Source of the DNA: Candidatus Latescibacterota bacterium
Lineage (GTDB): Bacteria > Latescibacterota > UBA2968
Assembly: GCA_022821275.1 (NCBI GenBank)
Contig: JAJEDY010000092.1
Coordinates: 1 to 51,012, forward strand
Length of the DNA: 51,012 nucleotides
Direction of reading: 5' to 3'
Notes under the pieces: generated by a model
What the model was told of the DNA's origin: nothing
Databases searched by the model: none
The model's input: the letters and a program-made list of their open reading frames with translations, nothing else
Made by a program: the position numbers and the translations under genes
Part shown: piece by piece, positions 8,709 to 16,696 of the stretch
How positions within the stretch are numbered: the first letter of the stretch is position 1
Layout: each line of letters starts with the position of its first letter

Positions 8709-11700
8709 ATGCCAAACTCACCAATTGATTCCCTTGAAATACTCGCTGACGCACTTAAAGATAAGCGTCCATTAGTACTATTCGCAGGGCAAAGTCTCGA
8801 TTCTGCCCATAATGCCATACTTGATGCCCTCCTTGATCATTTTGGGTGCGAGGATCGCAATTCCGGCTGGTGCGCTGCACTCGAGTGGGGCATGAGTGCG
8901 ACCGACATGACGTGGCTTTCCGAACGGTTTGACCGAAGTGTGCCCTCCGACGCTGCCTCCTCCATCTTCGATGTTGCCTGGAGTGCGGTGTTCACCTCGT
9001 CCATAGACCCCCAATTTGCACGACGTTTTGAGACCAGAGGACGACAGCCCGAGTCGGTGCTTTCACAAGATACCTACGCAAGGGTGCCGCGCAGTCGCTC
9101 AAGGCCGCCGATCCACTATCTTTTTGGAAAGTCCAACGAAACAGTTGAGTATGCGCGAGCACCCCGAAATCATAGCGATCAGATGCGCCGCCTCAGCTTG
9201 CATGCAACGGCATTAGTAAACCGCATTGCAGAAACCGCGACAGCACACGGTTTGGTGATCATAGCGGGCTATGACCCAAGCGAAGATTGGATGCCAATAG
9301 ACTTCTTATTGCCACCGCTATTCAACCAGGCTGGTCCCAAGGTTCTATGGTTTGGCTATCCCGACAAGCTGGACTCGAGCCTCGCCAACGAGATGATTCA
9401 GCAAGGAACGCTCATTGCGACTGAAATGACTCTTGCAAGCGCAATAAACCAACTTGAAATTCGAGGAATACTTGATGTTATAGGGTCCGCTGCCCCAGAT
9501 GAGCCGGGTATGGTGTCGATCTCTGGGGATGTAGCATTAGATATCACACCGGCTCTACGGCTACGAGTAGAAGCTTCAGCGGCTATTGTTGATGACGGAT
9601 GGACAGAAGAGCCAGAGCCGTTGGGTGAATCCGAGTTAGACGATGCATTCCGCCGATTTCACAGCACGCTTGGTAATTTCAGATTGCTGGTAGAGGGTGT
9701 GGCACGCAGGTTTGCGGTGGAACGCGAATTCGAACAAACTCTTTGGGAGACAGTAATAAATAAGCTGGAGAGACTTGGGCAAGCCGACTCCGAAGATGTA
9801 GTCATCCTACATGGTCAGTCGGGCACAGGAAAAAGTATCGCGCTTGCAAGGCTGACTCGAAAGATACGTCGCGGACTACGTCTGCCCGTTGTAGTCGCGA
9901 CAAACCGAATACCGAATCATGCGGACCTTGAAGCGTTCTGTCTGGAATCTGAACGTTTGGGGGCAATGGCGACGATCTTGATCTGCGACTCCAGCCAACC
10001 CCCACAACGCTATGACGATTTAGGCTCCGCGTTGCGAAGTCTAGGTCGACGATTGCTCATAGTAGGGACTTGCTATCGGATGGAGCCCCATATTAGCGGT
10101 AAGTTAAATCGATTTGTCGAGGCACCCGCCAGCGTTTCACAGGCCGAGTTGTCCACGTTCAAGGAATTACTGAGCAATTTTGGGGATGATCTCTTGCCAA
10201 GCTACACCCCTCTCACTACTGACTCGATCTTCGCTCTGATATACCGCAGGTTGCCTGCTTCGCGTGAGCGCCTTGCCACAGGTGTGTCATCAGAAGCGAG
10301 AACTACCGAAAGTCTGGTGCGAGATAGGGCAAGGAATGTACCTCAACCATCTGCTGGGCTCTCTCCCATAGCGGAACAGTTGATAGAATTGGGCCTTGCC
10401 AGTCCCACCTCGCAGATATTTGAAGAGGATAAAAAACTCGCAGCTTTGGGTTTGGACGAGTCTGGACGACTAATTGACTACGTCATGGTGGCCGGACGAT
10501 TGAATTGTGCAGTGCCCGTTAATCTTATTTTTCGAGTGCTTAATCAGACAGGTGGACTGCACTTGGATCAAATCAGGTACCTCCTTGACGATCTCGATCT
10601 TTTCCGCTGGCGCGAGGATGAAGAAGGATCAGATTTTCTAATTTCGCCACGCATACAACTTGAGGCCGAACTTATATGCAAACGCAGGCTTACTCCAGAT
10701 CAGGAAATTGAGCGACTACTTGAGCTAATTAGCTATGTCAGACCAGGAGTCGACCAAAGCACTGAACGCTTGTTCTTGCTTGATCTGCTGTTCAAAATTG
10801 ATCGGAACGGGCCACGTAAAGAGGCATACCGATCTGGTTATCTACGATTTGCCGACGCACTTAAGCAGTTGCGGGAGCACAATAGAATATCTGATCCAGA
10901 TCTTGTTTTGCGCGAGTGCGTGTTCCGGAGACGGGCAGTTTTCCAATCACAAGGTGGTTGGGATGTCAATAGAACCGATGACAAACGATTTGCAATTTTA
11001 GATGAGGCTCGTGATACAATTGAAAAAACTTTGCGTCAAATCGACGATGAGAAAATTCCAGTATCCATAAGGACGAAACAAAGTCTTATTGCAGAACGTT
11101 CGGCGATATACGGATACCTTGCCGTCGAGCGTGCACAGTCCAGTACAGGAGAGGATTTTTGGTCCGACTATCTCGCAGCCAGGGTGGCAAGAGAGAAGGC
11201 TATTGGGCTTGGTAGGGACTATTACCCAATTGAAATTGCTCTTTGGACAGCGCGTGATGTTCTCCAGTTAAAAAAGGATAAACTATCAGATGTGCAACGT
11301 GCTGAACTATTAGCCGATCTGTACGCAACTATTGACGTTGCAGACGATATCTTTAGGGTAAAGGAACAGAACTCCGGAACACAGAGCGATTTGTATGCAG
11401 GTAGTGACCTGGACGAGGATTGGGTCTCCATAGATCAAAAAGCGAGGTATCTTGAGCGCCGCAGCCGTGTTGCATCCATTATGGACGATGCGAAGTTAAG
11501 TGATGAGACGCTTGCTGAGTTGGAAAGCGTCGCGCCCGCGGCAGCAACCTTCCTTATTGCAAAGCATCAAGCCGAACAGGTCTATATGAGCGAGCCGCCT
11601 TTCGATGACAAAACTCGCAGCATCGCAGCGAAATCGGCGGACTACATATCCAATCGAGTCAATTCAGGAATTGTGCTAGATGATCGCTGTCAACGGCTCT

Positions 11701-12203
11701 TGCTCCGATTACGGTGGGCGCATGCAACAGGGGAACGGTTAATGTTCAATCAACGTGGTCGCACACCTGTGGAAACCCGCCAAATTTTTGAACTTCGTAC
11801 GATCGTGAGTTCCCTTAATGAGCAAGCTGGTACCGACGCACACAGCCGGGAACGGTTTCTTGAAGCGGTATTATATTGGCTACTCAAAGATACGAACCGG
11901 GCCATTGAGCTTTGGCGGTCATTATCAAATGATACCGAATATGAGGATCGGTCAAGGGTGGTGCGTTGGCTCATAACTACGGATGAGAGTGGTTCCCCGC
12001 GCCAATTCCGAGGACGTGTAGAAAAAAGGGATGAGAGTGACTGGATTCGAGTAGAGGGTATCGAAAGGCCCATTAGGGTTCTAGCTCGCGATTTCCCAAA
12101 TGAAGATCTCTCCCAGGGTCAAGAACTGCGAGGATTTGGTATTGCCTTCAACTATATTGGACCCATTGCTGATCCACTCTCACGCTTGAGGCGCAGACGA
12201 TGA
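8709..12203 (+). CDS. Large SIR2-like / P-loop ATPase protein, putative anti-phage defence sensor
   Basis: A 1164-residue protein. Residues 20-220 follow the SIR2-like pattern of defence proteins: LVLFAGQSL (22-30), WSAVFTSSID (91-100), IHYLFG (135-140), GYDPSEDW (187-194) and KVLWFGY. Residues about 340-460 hold an ATPase with Walker A GQSGTGKS (369-376) and a Walker B-like TILICDS (D427). A helical and winged-helix-like stretch follows, then a long alpha-helical region (about 690-1080) that may be TPR-like, and a small beta-rich domain at about 1096-1164. This order resembles SIR2-STAND proteins such as Avs-type sensors. The Asn and His usually needed for NAD cleavage read S98 and F139. It overlaps a HEPN-like gene by 4 bp. 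Function is inferred. Confidence 0.75.
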   Translation: MPNSPIDSLEILADALKDKRPLVLFAGQSLDSAHNAILDALLDHFGCEDRNSGWCAALEWGMSATDMTWLSERFDRSVPSDAASSIFDVAWSAVFTSSIDPQFARRFETRGRQPESVLSQDTYARVPRSRSRPPIHYLFGKSNETVEYARAPRNHSDQMRRLSLHATALVNRIAETATAHGLVIIAGYDPSEDWMPIDFLLPPLFNQAGPKVLWFGYPDKLDSSLANEMIQQGTLIATEMTLASAINQLEIRGILDVIGSAAPDEPGMVSISGDVALDITPALRLRVEASAAIVDDGWTEEPEPLGESELDDAFRRFHSTLGNFRLLVEGVARRFAVEREFEQTLWETVINKLERLGQADSEDVVILHGQSGTGKSIALARLTRKIRRGLRLPVVVATNRIPNHADLEAFCLESERLGAMATILICDSSQPPQRYDDLGSALRSLGRRLLIVGTCYRMEPHISGKLNRFVEAPASVSQAELSTFKELLSNFGDDLLPSYTPLTTDSIFALIYRRLPASRERLATGVSSEARTTESLVRDRARNVPQPSAGLSPIAEQLIELGLASPTSQIFEEDKKLAALGLDESGRLIDYVMVAGRLNCAVPVNLIFRVLNQTGGLHLDQIRYLLDDLDLFRWREDEEGSDFLISPRIQLEAELICKRRLTPDQEIERLLELISYVRPGVDQSTERLFLLDLLFKIDRNGPRKEAYRSGYLRFADALKQLREHNRISDPDLVLRECVFRRRAVFQSQGGWDVNRTDDKRFAILDEARDTIEKTLRQIDDEKIPVSIRTKQSLIAERSAIYGYLAVERAQSSTGEDFWSDYLAARVAREKAIGLGRDYYPIEIALWTARDVLQLKKDKLSDVQRAELLADLYATIDVADDIFRVKEQNSGTQSDLYAGSDLDEDWVSIDQKARYLERRSRVASIMDDAKLSDETLAELESVAPAAATFLIAKHQAEQVYMSEPPFDDKTRSIAAKSADYISNRVNSGIVLDDRCQRLLLRLRWAHATGERLMFNQRGRTPVETRQIFELRTIVSSLNEQAGTDAHSRERFLEAVLYWLLKDTNRAIELWRSLSNDTEYEDRSRVVRWLITTDESGSPRQFRGRVEKRDESDWIRVEGIERPIRVLARDFPNEDLSQGQELRGFGIAFNYIGPIADPLSRLRRRR

Positions 12204-13102
12204 CGCCGATTGAATTGAGCAATTTGTACCAAAGACTTCGTACCCGCGTCTCAATCCACTGTCCGAATAGCTGCGATGAAATCTCACTACCTCTGCCATC
12301 TGATTTTGGTGATGAATTGGCATTTTATCGTTTGGTCATCTGGGGATATGCGCTCGTCAACGAAGCGGCAAAAATTCCACTTGAGTTTCTCACAAAATTA
12401 CCACCGCTGAAGTCCGACAATGCATTCCGCAACGAAATGACCACTTTGCGAACCTATGTGGCTCACAACTTGGACATTAGCAAGAAGCGAGATCAGAAGA
12501 CATATGTCTTCGTTCATCGTTGGTTCAAGTATGCGTGCGGCCGAGGAACGCCAGATAGTGCCGCCCATTACGGCGATTGCTGTACCTGCCTTGCCGACAA
12601 GCTTCAAGTGGTGCTCAATGGCGCAATTGAAGCCTGCGATCTGCTTGATGATCCAGAGGATGGTCCACGGCTTGTCACCGACCTCAAAGGGCGCATTGAT
12701 CTCGCCTGGGAAGCGCATCGCTTCGATCCGCTGGTTGAAAAGTGCGCTGCTCGATTGGGCAATCCAGGACTTGATCTACTGGCAATCCGTTCAAAGCATC
12801 TTGAGAAATGGCGCAGCGTGCTGTCCCAAGCTGATGAAAACGAACGTGAACGCGTCCTCGAACAGCGAATTGAAGCCGATATTCTGGAAGCCATCGGCGA
12901 TGCCCTCCCACAAATCATCCGTGAGAACTTGCAACGGGTTGCGACGAGCACCGATGCGACTGTCGCCGCGTTGCTCTTATTGCGCGAGACCCGGCGCATT
13001 AGCACAATGACACTACCGCAGATTGTCGAGCTTGTCAGTTCACATGTCCTGGATCATGTTAATTCCGAAGTCGAAGCAAATCCGGTTGATGACAGCAATT
13101 AA
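12200..13102 (+). CDS. Putative HEPN-domain protein paired with the SIR2-like ATPase
   Basis: A 300-residue soluble, largely helical protein without a named family that I recognise. LRTYVAHNLD contains R84-x4-H89, the arrangement of the HEPN ribonuclease motif, placed in a helix after FRNEM as in other HEPN domains; the position after Arg is Thr rather than the usual Asn or Asp. A Cys-rich loop (CGRGTPDSAAHYGDCCTC) follows. The C-terminal third is charged helices with Ala/Leu-rich segments. Its ATG overlaps the stop of the ATPase gene (ATGA, 12200-12203), implying coupled expression at matched levels. As a hypothesis, it is the RNA-cleaving effector or a regulator of the large protein. Confidence 0.6.
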   Translation: MTPIELSNLYQRLRTRVSIHCPNSCDEISLPLPSDFGDELAFYRLVIWGYALVNEAAKIPLEFLTKLPPLKSDNAFRNEMTTLRTYVAHNLDISKKRDQKTYVFVHRWFKYACGRGTPDSAAHYGDCCTCLADKLQVVLNGAIEACDLLDDPEDGPRLVTDLKGRIDLAWEAHRFDPLVEKCAARLGNPGLDLLAIRSKHLEKWRSVLSQADENERERVLEQRIEADILEAIGDALPQIIRENLQRVATSTDATVAALLLLRETRRISTMTLPQIVELVSSHVLDHVNSEVEANPVDDSN

Positions 13103-13153
13103 GCTAAATTCCTAAGCTCAAGTTCACACCTCGTCATAAGAAAAGGATCAACA

Positions 13154-14140
13154 ATGGGCGATGTTTTTCGCTGGGGCATTATCGGCCCCGGAAGTATTGC
13201 ACACAAATTCGCCACGGGATTGCGCGCGCTCGACGATGCACAACTCATAGCCGTGGGATCGCGCAGTCAGGATCGCGCCGATGCCTTTGCCGATACGTAT
13301 GATGTACCCAATCGCCACGCCTCTTATGAAGCACTCGCCGAAGATCCAGAAGTCGATGCGGTTTATGTGGCAACGCCTCACCCCTTTCACAAAGAGCACA
13401 GTATCCTATGCCTGGAAGCGGGCAAACCCGTGTTGTGTGAAAAACCATTTACAATCAACCAGCACGAAGCCAGAGAAGTCATCGAAGTTGCCCGCAGCGA
13501 AGGCGTGTTTTTGATGGAAGCCATGTGGACCCGATTTTTGCCCATCACCAAACACGTAAAGACGTGGATCACAGACGGCGCAATTGGCGAAGTGCGGATG
13601 TTATACGCCGATTTTGGATTTCGCGCCCGTCTCAATCCCAAAGGCCGCTTATTCGATCTCGCACTCGGCGGAGGTGGCCTGCTCGATATCGGAATCTACC
13701 CCATCTCCTATGCGTCCATGATCTTCGACACACAACCCGCCACCATTTCGAGCCAGGCGCATATTGGCGAAACCGGAATAGATGAACAGGCGGCTATGGT
13801 ATTTGGCTACGACCAGGGACAACTCGCATTGATCTCGTGCGGTGTGCGAATCAAGACCCCGCACGAGGCAAAAATCTTGGGCACAGATGGCATGATCACA
13901 GTACCGCGGTTTTGGGATGGACGCACTGCAATCCTATCCGCCGGCGACAAAGAGGAAGAAGTAACACTGGAATGTGCTGGCAATGGATACGAGTGTGAAG
14001 CCGCCGAAGTGGCGCGCTGCGTGAGAGCGGGCAAGCTGGAAAGCGATCTCATGTCTCACGACGATACACTTGCCAACATGCAGACGCTGGACGCGATTCG
14101 AGAACAATGGGGATTGAAATATCCGATGGAAAGGGAATAA
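13154..14140 (+). CDS. Gfo/Idh/MocA-family NAD(P)-dependent oxidoreductase
   Basis: A 328-residue protein. The N-terminal Rossmann fold starts with RWGIIGPGSIAHKFA (the dinucleotide loop GxGxxA), followed by DAVYVATPHPFHKEH and VLCEKPFTIN with the EKP motif whose Lys is catalytic. The C-terminal alpha/beta domain has GGGGLLDIGIYPISYA, where the Asp and the Tyr/His position face the sugar. The family oxidises or reduces sugars and related polyols. It is followed by an aldo/keto reductase 4 bp downstream, so the two probably act on the same carbohydrate. AAGGAT precedes the ATG. Confidence 0.9.
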   Translation: MGDVFRWGIIGPGSIAHKFATGLRALDDAQLIAVGSRSQDRADAFADTYDVPNRHASYEALAEDPEVDAVYVATPHPFHKEHSILCLEAGKPVLCEKPFTINQHEAREVIEVARSEGVFLMEAMWTRFLPITKHVKTWITDGAIGEVRMLYADFGFRARLNPKGRLFDLALGGGGLLDIGIYPISYASMIFDTQPATISSQAHIGETGIDEQAAMVFGYDQGQLALISCGVRIKTPHEAKILGTDGMITVPRFWDGRTAILSAGDKEEEVTLECAGNGYECEAAEVARCVRAGKLESDLMSHDDTLANMQTLDAIREQWGLKYPMERE

Positions 14141-14144
14141 TATT

Positions 14145-15113
14145 ATGCCAATGGAATACGGCACAATTGAAGGAATGAATAAAAAAATTTCGCGCATTTT
14201 GCAAGGTACAATGATGCTGCGCGAAGATCACCTGCAAGAATCATTTGACCTGTTAGACGGCGTATGGGCACTCGGCGTCAACGGCTTTGACGGAGCATAT
14301 ATTTACGGCGGCGGGCAGTGTGAGCGCGTTCTGGGCCAATGGCTCGACGAGCGCGGCCTGCACGACGAAGCCGTCATATTGACAAAGGGCGCACATCATA
14401 CTGGGAAAAAAAATAAAGTCACCCCGCCTGATATTACTGCAGACCTGACCACTTCTCTGGAGCGTTGTCGAACGAATTTTATCGACATCTACGTATTGCA
14501 CCGCGATGATCTCAATGTCGAAGTTGGCCCCATAGTAGAGATACTAAACGAACACAAAGCAGCGGGGCGAATCGGACTATTTGGCGGATCAAACTGGACC
14601 GTGCCGCGCATACGGGAAGCCAATGAATACGCATATAAGCACAATCTGGAGCCATTCACCGTGAGCAGCCCCAATTACAGCCTTGCAGAACAGGTAAAAG
14701 AACCCTGGAGAGGCTGTATCAGCATCAGTGGGCCCAACAACGAGGCGGACCGCGCGTGGTATGCAGAACAAAACATGCCCCTGTTTACCTGGTCGAGTCT
14801 CGCGCAGGGATTTTTCTCTGGCAGATTTACGCGCGAAACATTTGAAGACCACAAGGAAAACCTTCCCGGCTCTTGCGTTGAAGCCTATTGTTACGAACAA
14901 AATTTCAAACGTCTGGACCGCGCGGGAGAACTGGCAAAAGAAAAAGGGCTAACCGTACCACAAATCGCGCTGGCATTCAACCTGAATCAGCCCCTGAATC
15001 TCTTTTCATTAATCGGCGTATTCCATCCCGATGAATGCAAAGCCAATATCGAGGCTCTCAACTTGAAACTCACACAGGAAGAACTCGATTGGCTGGACTT
15101 AAAAAGCGAATAG
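14145..15113 (+). CDS. Aldo/keto reductase
   Basis: A 322-residue AKR-superfamily protein with the catalytic tetrad in order: D49 and Y54 (GFDGAYIYGGG), K81 (AVILTKGAH) and H119 (IYVLHRDDL). The C-terminal half contains GLFGGSNW and PLFTWSSLAQGFFSGRF, which shape the nicotinamide pocket. Uses NAD(P)H to reduce carbonyls, or the reverse. It forms an operon with the Gfo/Idh/MocA gene and ends in a terminator at 15140-15172. Substrate unknown. Confidence 0.88.
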   Translation: MPMEYGTIEGMNKKISRILQGTMMLREDHLQESFDLLDGVWALGVNGFDGAYIYGGGQCERVLGQWLDERGLHDEAVILTKGAHHTGKKNKVTPPDITADLTTSLERCRTNFIDIYVLHRDDLNVEVGPIVEILNEHKAAGRIGLFGGSNWTVPRIREANEYAYKHNLEPFTVSSPNYSLAEQVKEPWRGCISISGPNNEADRAWYAEQNMPLFTWSSLAQGFFSGRFTRETFEDHKENLPGSCVEAYCYEQNFKRLDRAGELAKEKGLTVPQIALAFNLNQPLNLFSLIGVFHPDECKANIEALNLKLTQEELDWLDLKSE

Positions 15114-15139
15114 ACGAATAGATTCGCCTGAAAAATAAC

Positions 15140-15172
15140 AAAGGCCGATGGACATTGCTCATCGGCCTTTTT
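15140..15172 (+). terminator. Rho-independent terminator
   Basis: AAAGGCCGAT (15140-15149) pairs perfectly with ATCGGCCTTT (15161-15170) across an 11-base loop and runs into T residues. It lies between the plus-strand aldo/keto reductase and the end of a convergent minus-strand gene, so it may serve both directions. Confidence 0.85.
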
Positions 15173-15194
15173 ATTAAACTGATATTGTACTACC

Positions 15195-15542
15195 TCAAAT
15201 CTTTTGCCGCGACCAACCGCGCTTGACCTCTGGCTGTCTGCGAAAACCCTTTTGCGGTTTGGTACCCGTTGCCCCCATAGCCTGTTGACGCTTGTGATGG
15301 CCTTCCCACTGGCGCTGTGCACGCTGACCGTCACTTGAAGACAGCCACGCATCCAATTTTTCTTTTGATACGCCCTTTTCCGTCACAATGCCTCCCTTTT
15401 GAAATGCCTGCCGCCTGCGCTTGCTTTCGCCCCGCGAGCATCCCAATTTTCGGGCCATGTGCTTGTCGTCTTCGCCAGCAGCCAAAAGATCTGCAAAGGT
15501 GCGAAAAAATGTTTCTGGGTCGTCAATCTGAAGATGAGCCAT
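15195..15542 (-). CDS. Small basic hypothetical protein
   Basis: A 115-residue, very basic protein that I do not recognise. The first half (LQIDDPETFFRTFADLLAAG, then MARKLGCSRGESKRRRQAF) looks like two or three helices that could form a small DNA- or RNA-binding fold; the second half is low in hydrophobics and rich in Lys, Arg and Gln and is probably disordered. AGGAGG stands at good spacing before the ATG, which supports it being a real gene. It is the last gene of the minus-strand series but is separated from the upstream aldo/keto reductase by about 160 bp. Confidence 0.65.
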   Translation of the reverse strand: MAHLQIDDPETFFRTFADLLAAGEDDKHMARKLGCSRGESKRRRQAFQKGGIVTEKGVSKEKLDAWLSSSDGQRAQRQWEGHHKRQQAMGATGTKPQKGFRRQPEVKRGWSRQKI

Positions 15543-15634
15543 GGGAACCTCCTGATTTTTTTTAACATAGCGTATCTAAAAAATGAGACAAGTAAAATTT
15601 GTTTCAAACAAAGGGGCAGACGTAAAACGTAAAA

Positions 15635-15697
15635 AGGTGAGAGGTCCCTCCTCACCTCCCTGCCTTTCATCTGTGTCCATCTGCGTCCATCTGCGGA
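15635..15697. repeat. Intergenic hairpin and three tandem 10-bp units
   Basis: AGGTGAG (15635-15641) pairs with CTCACCT (15651-15657). Just after it, three 10-bp units begin at 15668, 15678 and 15688, each starting CATCTG(T/C)G. The block lies between two minus-strand genes. No coding potential is evident. Confidence 0.5.
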
Positions 15698-15703
15698 TAC
15701 CTC

Positions 15704-16687
15704 TCACCTCATCCGCGACTCCGACATCCACATATCGGGATTATTGCCGAGTTTGTCTTTAACACCTTCTGTAATATCAGATAGGCGTTGCAGTATATCT
15801 TCCGACAATATGAGATCAACCGCAGGGAGATTCCATTGCACTTCATCGGGATTTCTCGCGCCCACCAGAAGCGATGTAATGCCGGGTTGTTGTAGTGCCC
15901 AGGCAAGGGCAATCTCTGCCATTGCGATACCTGCTTCATCGGCAACAGCGCGAATTTTTTTCAGCGCGTCAAACACTTCGGCTTCGCAGCCATCTTCACC
16001 GTGTCTGGCCATGGGGCGATCATCCGAAAACAGGCGGGTTCGCGCCAGACCATCTGGTACATCATCTGCAGACGCATAACGTCCGGTAAGCAACCCCTGC
16101 ATCAGTGGGCTATAGCATATCAGGCCAATATTATTTTTTAAACACATCGGCTGAATCTCGCGTTCAATAACGCGCCAGAGCAAGCTAAACGACAACTGAT
16201 TGGTGACAATATCGGCAACAGCGAGCAAGTCGCCCAGATCGCCACAGGCAAAATTGCAAACACCAATAGCCCGAATTTTTCCCTGATCGCGGAGACGCTG
16301 AAGCGCACTTGCGGTTTCTGCGATGGGAATATTGTGGTTGGGCCAGTGAATTTGGTACAAATCGATATAATCGGTTTGCAGACTTTTCAGGCTTTGTTCA
16401 CATGCTTTGGGCAAATCATCAGAAGAAAGATGACCGCCGCCAACTTTGGTGGCGATCACCGCATCTTGCCGCCGACCTTTGAGCCCCTGCCCCAGCACGC
16501 GCTCGGACTTACCATAGCCTTCTGCCGTATCGAAAAAGGTAATACCCGCATCGAGCGCGGCATGCACCGTGGCGATAGACACATCGTCGTCTTGCTCGCC
16601 CCAAACATCACCACCAGCAAAAGGCCAGCAACCCAGAGCTATAACAGAAACATCAATATCCGTGCCGGGAAGTTTGGTGTATTTCAC
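15704..16687 (-). CDS. Aldo/keto reductase (GTG start)
   Basis: A 327-residue AKR protein with tetrad D53 and Y58 (FFDTAEGYGKSE), K81 (VIATKVGGG) and H114 (DLYQIHWPNH). IRAIGVCNF and CYSPLMQGLLTGRY give the usual C-terminal half. The start is GTG, supported by AGGAGA a few bases upstream and by the conserved KYTKLPGTDIDVS beginning typical of the family. It begins 9 bp after the stop of the sulfatase gene upstream on the same strand, so the two are co-transcribed. Confidence 0.9.
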   Translation of the reverse strand: MKYTKLPGTDIDVSVIALGCWPFAGGDVWGEQDDDVSIATVHAALDAGITFFDTAEGYGKSERVLGQGLKGRRQDAVIATKVGGGHLSSDDLPKACEQSLKSLQTDYIDLYQIHWPNHNIPIAETASALQRLRDQGKIRAIGVCNFACGDLGDLLAVADIVTNQLSFSLLWRVIEREIQPMCLKNNIGLICYSPLMQGLLTGRYASADDVPDGLARTRLFSDDRPMARHGEDGCEAEVFDALKKIRAVADEAGIAMAEIALAWALQQPGITSLLVGARNPDEVQWNLPAVDLILSEDILQRLSDITEGVKDKLGNNPDMWMSESRMR

Positions 16688-16696
16688 GATTCTCTC

